From Isoetes taiwanensis (Eukaryota; Streptophyta; Lycopodiopsida; Isoetales; Isoetaceae): DNA of 64,000 nucleotides. Below are positions 57,346 to 64,000 of the stretch, in pieces. The stretch's first letter is position 1. Each line of letters begins with the position of its first letter. The DNA lies in NCBI GenBank assembly GCA_021234155.1, contig JAJEKV010000046.1, positions 10,924,818-10,988,817 on the forward strand. The letters are read 5' to 3'. The notes beneath the pieces are model-generated. The model was not told the DNA's origin, did no database searches, and saw only the letters and a list, made by a program, of their open reading frames with translations. Both the position numbers and the translations under genes were made by a program.

Positions 57346-59023
57346 TATGACGCTCCCTGCTAAACATACGGCGCCCAGCCGTACACTTGGCAGGAAATCC
57401 CCCGTCCGGCTCATCAACCGCACAGGCCCTCCGTCTATCCCGCACTCTGGAATCCTCCGTAGTGCGGGAAGGGGACACGAAGGTGTCTTGCGCGCCCTTC
57501 CCCTATGGGCTCCTATCACAGCGGAAGCATAACACGTCAGAACTAGCAATACAATACAATATGCTACCTCGAGGGGTAGCTCAATCGCATATCCATAGAT
57601 GCAAAGAACATAATCATATGCCATAAAACATGAGAGGTCTTACCCGTGGCTCCGACACGAAAGGAAGTTGACTGACTGGATAGGCCTCGAGATAGAGCAG
57701 ATCGAATCATAACAATGGCGGGGCTGGCATAAGACAATGGCTAGGGTTGACCACTCCATCCGCCCCTCCTGTGCATACTTTGCAGATGGGCTAGATCAAG
57801 CTGTGGCATGACTCTAACCTTCCGGATACGCAATCCCATGGCATCACCCATCGAGACTACTCCAGGTTGCATCTCCCGGGTCCGACGAGGTAGGAAGGGT
57901 TGCATCTCCCGGGTCCGACGAGGTAGGAAGGGTTGCATCTCCCCTTCCCAGGGTCTAGAGGCTCCACGGGCGGCTAGAGAATCGTGGCGGCACACGATTC
58001 GTACCTGACTGAACCCCCCAAAACAAGAGCCAAGCTGACACTTGCAACTCTTGAGAGGCAGGGTGACACCATTGCCCCAGGAGGTGTCGGACCCATGCTC
58101 GGCCCACACGAAGTGACCGACCATAAGCCTAGCCCACTGTGGGATCCCCCGAAGCCCCCACTCGGCAGGGATCCACCTCCCATCTTGCCTCTAGCCCCGT
58201 TGTGTGGTGCTGAGTCACATCATAGCTTCCATAGCCCCGGGTTCCTATGCACAGGCCGCAACTAATAGGAACTAAGGGATCTACACTAGGAGCATACTAC
58301 ATATGGCCCTAGGTCTCTACCCCCCTTCCCCATACAAGAGGAGCAGCATGATCAACCCATATCACATATATCACATCATGATCAATACCAACATCATATG
58401 AACATCTTAACCTAATCATACATAGCTAACTAACAGTTAGGGTTCCTTGGTTAGGGTTCAAGATGTTCAACAAAGGATCTAGGGTGGCTCTACTCTAGAT
58501 ACGAATCACTAACCCATCTGGAGGGCTATCTTCCAGATGACTAACATGAACTCTACTCAACCTACCTCCTCCAGAAGCGCTTCCTTCCATTCCTGGCGTC
58601 TCCATGCTCCTCGACGTGGTTCGAAGGTTTGCTCCCTCTACGATCATACACACCTTCCAGGGGCTGCTGCTCCAGGCTAGATTATGACGAACGGTGCTCG
58701 AAACGGGGTTTCGGGCACGTGGATGAGAGTTCAGGTGCTAGGTCAGAGAAAAGGGTCTAGGGTTAGGGTTAGAGCTCATATAGGTGTGGGTCCACGTGGG
58801 ATGCCACGTGGCACCACTAAGATGAGGCCGTGTGGCGGTTGCCCAATAGGATAAGGCCATGTGGAAATGGGCCTTATCCTGAGGTTATCTAAGTTAAACG
58901 ATTAACTTAGATGTGCACCCCTTGCCACTTATCCAAGGCATACAAGGCTACCTAGGTAGACTTGTATGGTGGCGGGTCCAGGAATATACGTATTTATGGC
59001 GTATATTCCCTTGGAACGTCACA
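57346..59023 (-). repeat. LTR of G2
   Basis: On the minus strand it starts TGTGACGTTCC after a GGGGGGAGAA polypurine tract and ends GGGAGCGTCATA. A block with GGGTCCGACGAGGTAGGAAG is duplicated at about 57878-57945. It aligns with 7082-8728. Confidence 0.85.
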
Positions 59024-59727
59024 TTCTCCCCCCCCTTAGGACAATGCTGTCCTCAGCATTGCGCTAAGGTGACGAGCCTATCTATCCTGCAAAATAACAT
59101 AAGATCATACACTTAAGTTTAATTTAAACGATCAACTTCCTATCAAAGTTAAATGTCAAAATTTAGGCTATATTTGTACTTATACAAAATTATATAGCCT
59201 TAACAAGGTTACTTCCTACAATAATTCAAAACATTATTGTTCATAATCTAAATTATGGTTCTCCCCCATCTTCTCGTAATGTGTCCCACCTCGAAGCTCC
59301 TTCTCACTTGCCTGCACATGGAGCACATTACGTTAGTTTAATTAATAAGTTTGTGGTTTTAGAGGACCACCCCCCTTACCATACCTTGCACTCGATCATG
59401 GCCCTTTCGGATTTGAGCTTAAGGACCATTTAAGATGATCCCATCATCGCCCATGATCAAGTGCTACCTTGTACTCGGTTACCCGGTGCCGAGTACCCCT
59501 AGTGCATCATGCCCCAAGGGTTTTAAGCTAGGGAACGTCTCACGATCCCATCATCGCACATGATCACTTTGACCTTCACCATGACCCCCCTACGGCCAGG
59601 TGTGCGATCCCCACATCGTGGCATAGGGAGCATCCGACCGATGTCCCATCATCGCGCACCATGCCTTTCCTTCTCTCTCTCGCATGACCCTAGTGGTCAT
59701 GCGCACCTCTTGGTGCATGTTGCCTAG
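59024..59727 (-). other. 3' noncoding region of G2
   Basis: The reverse complement carries the GATGATGGGA motif at about 59435, 59545 and 59645, as in G1. There is no gene. Confidence 0.7.
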
Positions 59728-62097
59728 TGCTGCCACATTTTGTGGCAGCAAGAGGAAATTGTACAACACAAGAAGAAGACAAGCTGCCAATGCTGATTTT
59801 AAGCTGATTACACTCTTGAAGGATTATTTTGTTACAGATCATTGAAGAATTTTTTTGATGAAGACTAAGGAAGGACATTCATGGAAGCTATTTCATTAGA
59901 TCAAATTAAATGGTCACAAGGAGCAAGAAAAAGTCAAGTCATCATATTTGAGCAAACAAGAGAGCAAAGGACACAAACATTTACTTTGAAGACATAAGAA
60001 GGTTTTGAAGACCCCCAAAGAGTTCCATGGTATGTGCAAAATAACTCTAGATCAAGTTCATATTGAGGCAAATTCCTATACCATTATTTCACCCCATACC
60101 ACCTTCTTTCCTTGATTTCCAAGTTGGTACATCCTCAATCAACCTTGTTTTCCAATTGACAACATTTTTTTGTCTAGCCAAAAAGCTTCACTCTCATCTC
60201 TTCCATAACTCCATACATTCATTTCCATGATAAGCTTCCAAAAGAAAAATGGTCAAGAAATTTGCAAAAGTTATGCATAAAGGTGGCATTGTGCCATTAT
60301 AACCTGGAAGCCACCTCACATCTCCATCATTCCTCATCATCACTTACATCATACTCCCTCCATCCCCAAGTTCAAAAAATTAAAATTGGCTAAAGGGCTT
60401 CCATTTTTCAAGTTGATTATGATTCTATGTAATATTGCCACTTGGGAGTGCCATGTCATTTGCACATCATCCTCCTCATCATCATATATGCCATACGTGT
60501 CATCCACATCCATAAGTTGAAAAGTTTTTTGGCTAGACAAAAAATTGAGTCAAGATACATTGCCATGTCATTTGCCTAGTCATCACCATTGCCATGTCAT
60601 ATGCCATCACAATTGCCTAGTCATCTTTTTTGCCATATTTCACATCCTATGGTTAAGCTATGCAAAAATTATTCCTAGCAAAAGATTCCAATTGAGATGG
60701 GAGAATATGCTAATATCCTTTATCTTGGCCTTTGGATTATTGCCTTGAGATTAGTGCCTTTCTATAAAAAAATTAAAAAATTTTTCCTATTCTACCCCAC
60801 CTAGCATTCTCTACCCCCGCCCACTCATCCACCAATCCACACCCTCCACGTGGCACCATGGGGCATGGGGGCGCGAACGCGGGCGGTTCCCCCCTTCATA
60901 ATGGCACGTTTATTCGGAAGAAATTGCGGTAAAATTCCTTTTTATACACTAGTCGCTTTTTTCTAAACATGCGTGGGATATTTGGACTATTTTTCAAGAA
61001 CCCTAATTTTCGATGAAGGCCAAGATCCGGAAAATTGGTTGGAATTACACGCTTAATCATAGCTCTGCAGACCCTCCATTCACCTACACGCATCCATACC
61101 CGACTCATAAACAAACAAAAATTTGAATTTCAAAGCGAGGAATTTGCCAAGATTTGAACTGAAGCAGGGGGCGTTTAAGATGGATTGAGATCTTGCATTG
61201 TTTTCAGGGGGTTGTATGCGTGAAGAACGTCGACTTGAAGCTTTTAGAGCGGATTGGTGATTCTAGTCTGCATTTGCTCCTCTAGCCTCCAAATTCGGAA
61301 GAATTGGCCGGGCTATTGAGATTATCGACCACTTTTGAGATTATTGACAATTTGATCTGTTTGATTGTTTTCACGAGACCATTAGACTCGGGGGAAATTG
61401 ATGTTGATCTTTTGAATAGCTTCTTGAATGAAAATCGACCTTAGAAAAAAAAAAAGTGTGGTGATTGTTCTTGAGTTTAATCCTTGATTTTTGAGAAAAC
61501 TAAAAAATAATTTAGTTTGAAATTTTTATGCACTATAACTAGAGGGTATTTCGAACTGATACACTTGAAAAAACACAAAAAGCCAATTAGATTTCATATT
61601 AGGTAAAAGTTGCTCTCGGGTTCTGCAACAGTCGGTGATAGGAGATTTTAATCAAATTCTACCCTTTAGGTTGTTAATTTCCTGAAATTTTAAGTTGCCT
61701 TCAATCTAGACACCGGTCGGAGATATCTCAAATTTCCAAAACTAAAAAACTTGTTCCATCTTCAATCGCAAAAATAGCTTCTTTGTTCTTTGGTATTGAC
61801 CAATTTTTGACCCGGTCGGAAGTGTGATTTTGAGAACCTTGCTTATCTCAGCTCTATCTAGACTTTTGAACAGCGATTCCCACATTGTTAAGAAGATCTC
61901 TATCAAAAATCAATTGATTTGCTTGATTTGATTTTAAATGGCACAAGTTTATGGTCGGACCATTTTTTGCTTGAAGGGGAAAGCGATCGATCTTGAAATT
62001 TCAGTGACTTTTCAGGTTTTGGTGATTGAGTGGTTGCCTTAAGCAACTGGAGGTTCTAAACCATTAGGTTGGAGGTTTTGCCAAAAAGCCTTCAACA
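59728..62097 (+). repeat. 5' LTR of T3
   Basis: It starts TGCTGCCACA, whose inverse TGTGGCAGCA follows four bases later, echoing the palindromic start of the T1 LTR. It ends GCCTTCAACA. Near the 3' end, GGTATTGACCAATTTTTGACC (about 61791) matches the T1 LTR block. A segment at 60280-60640 is full of CATCATC and TGCCATGTCAT words. Confidence 0.75.
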
Positions 62098-62122
62098 TTT
62101 TGGGAGGTTCTACCGAGATTAC
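62098..62122 (+). promoter_or_regulatory. Primer-binding site of T3 (probably Gln tRNA)
   Basis: TTGGGAGGTTCTACCGAGAT follows the LTR and matches the T1 site with one extra G-type change. Confidence 0.55.
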
Positions 62123-62309
62123 TATACTTTGAAGAAGAATTAATGGCACCAAGAAGGGAAATGATCATCTTGGCAGACCCGGAGGCACAAAGAAAACCCC
62201 GAGAGTTCTAGCAGTGCCCCAAAGGAATCAATGTATTGGGGAACACTTGTCTCCATCAATCTTATGAGCTTAGTGTGCAGTTCACGCACCAACTTTTGAT
62301 CCTAGCATA

Positions 62310-63620
62310 AATGCTAATTATTTTTTGAAGGTTTTGAGGAATATTACGGGGATTATGGACACAAGAAAAGGCCGCAAGCTCTCGAATTCAAGAAATGTTT
62401 CAAGAATGAGGAGGTAAGAGCATGGTTAGATTATGTGACTTTAGGTACTAGAACATGGGAAGATATTGTGCCTAAGTTTCTAACCAGATTTGGGAAATTG
62501 GTTAAGCCAAGAGAATTAGCTGTGGAGCTACACTCATTCCACATCAAGCATGGTGAGACTATTCATCAATATCTGAAAGGTTTAATGCATATTTGTTAAA
62601 ATGCCAAACCCTGAGCATGTCCTCCATCATACTTTGGATTTAGTAGCAGCTTTTATAAATGGATTAAGTGACAGACCTAGGGTGCACAAGAAGATGACCG
62701 GGATACTGAGGGATTCGGAAGGATTTGACACCATACATAAGGCCTTTACTAAACTCTACGGAAATTATGAGATGTTTATTTACGTTCAAGCCCGAACCTA
62801 TGATGCGATTTACTAATGATCCTTTTTCACCAGAATTTGAGCAGAATACACAACATCGATTGCCAATCTATCTTTGTCTTGAAGGAGAAGAGAACTACCA
62901 AGGCTGAGGAGGCAATTATCCCTACTTTGATTCAAAATCTGAGTTGCTCAAGATGGTGAGGCATTGGTGAAGTGACTAAACAACTTCGAGAGTTGAAGGC
63001 ATCCAAACACGAGAAAAGGGTCTTTCCCCATGCATTCATTGTCTAAAGGGATAGTCATTCTTCTGAAGTTTGTTATTATAGGCCTTGCCTTAAGTGTGGT
63101 AGGAGAGGGCATTATGGTAAAGAATGTCTGTTTGTACTTTTGTAAGGGCATAGGTCATCTTGAAGATAAGTGTAGTGTCAAAGAGTATTTTGCTAGACAA
63201 GAGTTAGCCAAAGCAACAGAAACAAGTGCATCTATCAGTTTTGTGCGAGGAAATGGAGGATCAAGAAGAGATTTTTGGTACACACACTTTCGAGGAATCT
63301 TTGGAATCAAAGGCAAAGAAGCGAATTTTTGTAACCAAAGAAGGGAATCATTAAAAGGTAAAGATTTTGAAGGCAATCGGGTATTATCTCATCCCCTTGC
63401 TCAAAAAATTGTTCATCAAGATAAGGAGAGGAAAGATGAAATTATTAGGGTAGTACCACCTCCTCCAGCCCAAAAAATTTGCAAAAAAAGATAAAGAAGG
63501 AGAAGATTTGGAGATTTTTGCTAAAAAATTCTAAGATAAGCATAGACTTACTAACCTTGCTAAGGATTGCTCCCTCTTCTGAGAAAAAAGTTGTTGAGTT
63601 TAAATGAGGAAAAAAAGAGG
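62310..63620 (+). pseudogene. gag of T3 with two zinc knuckles, frameshifted
   Basis: Across frames it reads FEEYYGDYGHKKRPQALEFK (about 62335-62395), then WLDYVTLGTRTWEDIVPKFL, TRFGKLVKPRELAVELHSFH (62425-62545), LDLVAAFINGLSDRP (62635-62680), and two knuckles, CLKCGRRGHYGKEC (about 63085-63128) and FCKGIGHLEDKC (about 63140-63175), followed by KEYFARQELAKATE. The layout matches T1 gag. Frame changes near 62600, 62890 and 63110 break it. Confidence 0.75.
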
Positions 63621-63699
63621 ATATGTTTACTAATCATGTTGGTGAGCTTGTATTATCGGGATGATCTTGATCCGGGCCTTTACTTGTGTTGCAAACATT

Positions 63700-64000
63700 G
63701 GTAAAAGGTTCTAACAAAGTATATTATTAGATGGTGGTTCCCCTTTGAATGTGATGCCACATCACATAATGAAATCTTGTGGTTTGGAATGTGATAGGCG
63801 AGCACCTATGGTTTTGAAATCATTCTCTAACACAAAAATTCATCCTATAGGGATAATTAGTAGTGTTTTAGTTGACATTGAGGGTATTATTGTGGTACGC
63901 TAGTTTTTGTGGTGGTAGCTTTTGAAGGAAATGATGAGAATCTTTGATATTTATGATCTACTTTTAGGCGAGGAAATGGTTGTCTACTGTGGATGCAAGG
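63700..64000 (+). pseudogene. Start of protease region of T3, cut by the window end
   Basis: It reads LLDGGSPLNVMPHHIMKSCG (about 63728-63785), LECDRRAPMVLKSFSNTKIHPIGIIS, VVAFEGND. The DGGS active site and following helix match T1 and T2. Confidence 0.75.

Larger units (their letters stand above)
57346..59727 (-). mobile_element. G2: 3' end of a minus-strand relative of G1, cut by T3
   Basis: The LTR (57346-59023) and 704 bases of adjoining 3' noncoding DNA (59024-59727) are the reverse complement of G1 6270-8728 with moderate divergence. T3 begins at 59728 and removes the rest from view. Confidence 0.8.
59728..64000 (+). mobile_element. T3: 5' part of a diverged Tat-like element, cut by the window end
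   Basis: It consists of an LTR of about 2.37 kb, a primer site like that of T1, gag with two zinc knuckles, and the start of the protease. The protein blocks match T1 but the nucleotide sequence is well diverged. CCTAG before 59728 is a candidate target copy. Confidence 0.8.

Noticed and set aside
59590-59790. 66-codon minus frame with a signal-peptide-like start
   Set aside because: It spans the G2/T3 junction, so it is an accident of the insertion.

Overview
The window looks like intergenic DNA from a large plant nuclear genome. Almost all of it is nested LTR retrotransposons plus one large DNA transposon. Plant-type Ty3/gypsy polyproteins with chromodomain ends, Tat/Ogre-like elements with a second RNase H, a copia-like element with a Met-tRNA primer site and a CACTA-like transposon support this. 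I see no ordinary host gene, rRNA or convincing tRNA. The species cannot be named from the sequence; a gymnosperm, fern or other large-genome plant would fit.

Layout. G1 (1-8728, +) is the 3' part of a chromovirus-like gypsy element ending in an LTR at 7082-8728. It sits inside T2 (8729-15386, +), a Tat-like element with its 3' LTR at 13649-15386. T2 is inserted in the integrase of M, an older minus-strand gypsy element whose pieces lie at 15387-15953 and 50014-52531. M is split by H (15954-50013, +; LTRs 15954-17519 and 48347-50013). H is split in turn by T1 (20871-30654, +), a full Tat-like element with a GGGAAG target duplication, and by D (36184-47331), an 11.1-kb CACTA-like transposon with 28-bp terminal inverted repeats and an AGT duplication. 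D lies inside the H chromodomain. To the right are about 2 kb of unassigned DNA, a short copia-like element C (54770-57215) with a 588-codon ORF unlike gag or pol, G2 (57346-59727, -), which is a relative of G1, and the start of T3 (59728 to the end), a diverged relative of T1.

Main result. Element H carries two extra genes between its primer-binding site and gag. The first (18088-19356) begins with the histone H3 tail [10 protein letters not shown] and ends with a complete H3-type histone fold whose alpha-N region resembles plant CENH3. A long charged linker separates the two. The second gene (20064-20870 continued at 30655-31360) is of unknown function and has a very acidic stretch; its C-terminal half is also present in G1. 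Each gene has its own TATA box and a pair of about 65-bp palindromic motifs upstream, spaced about 200 bp. H and G1 therefore appear to be chromodomain-bearing retrotransposons with an accessory module that, in H, includes a histone H3-like protein. A role in chromatin targeting or packaging is inference.

Caution. Sister copies (T1/T2 bodies and LTRs, H LTRs, G1/G2) differ mostly by small changes at CTG/CAG and CCG/CGG sites. This suggests consensus errors at methylated CHG sites, so many frameshifts may be artefacts. Boundaries of broken coding regions are approximate.
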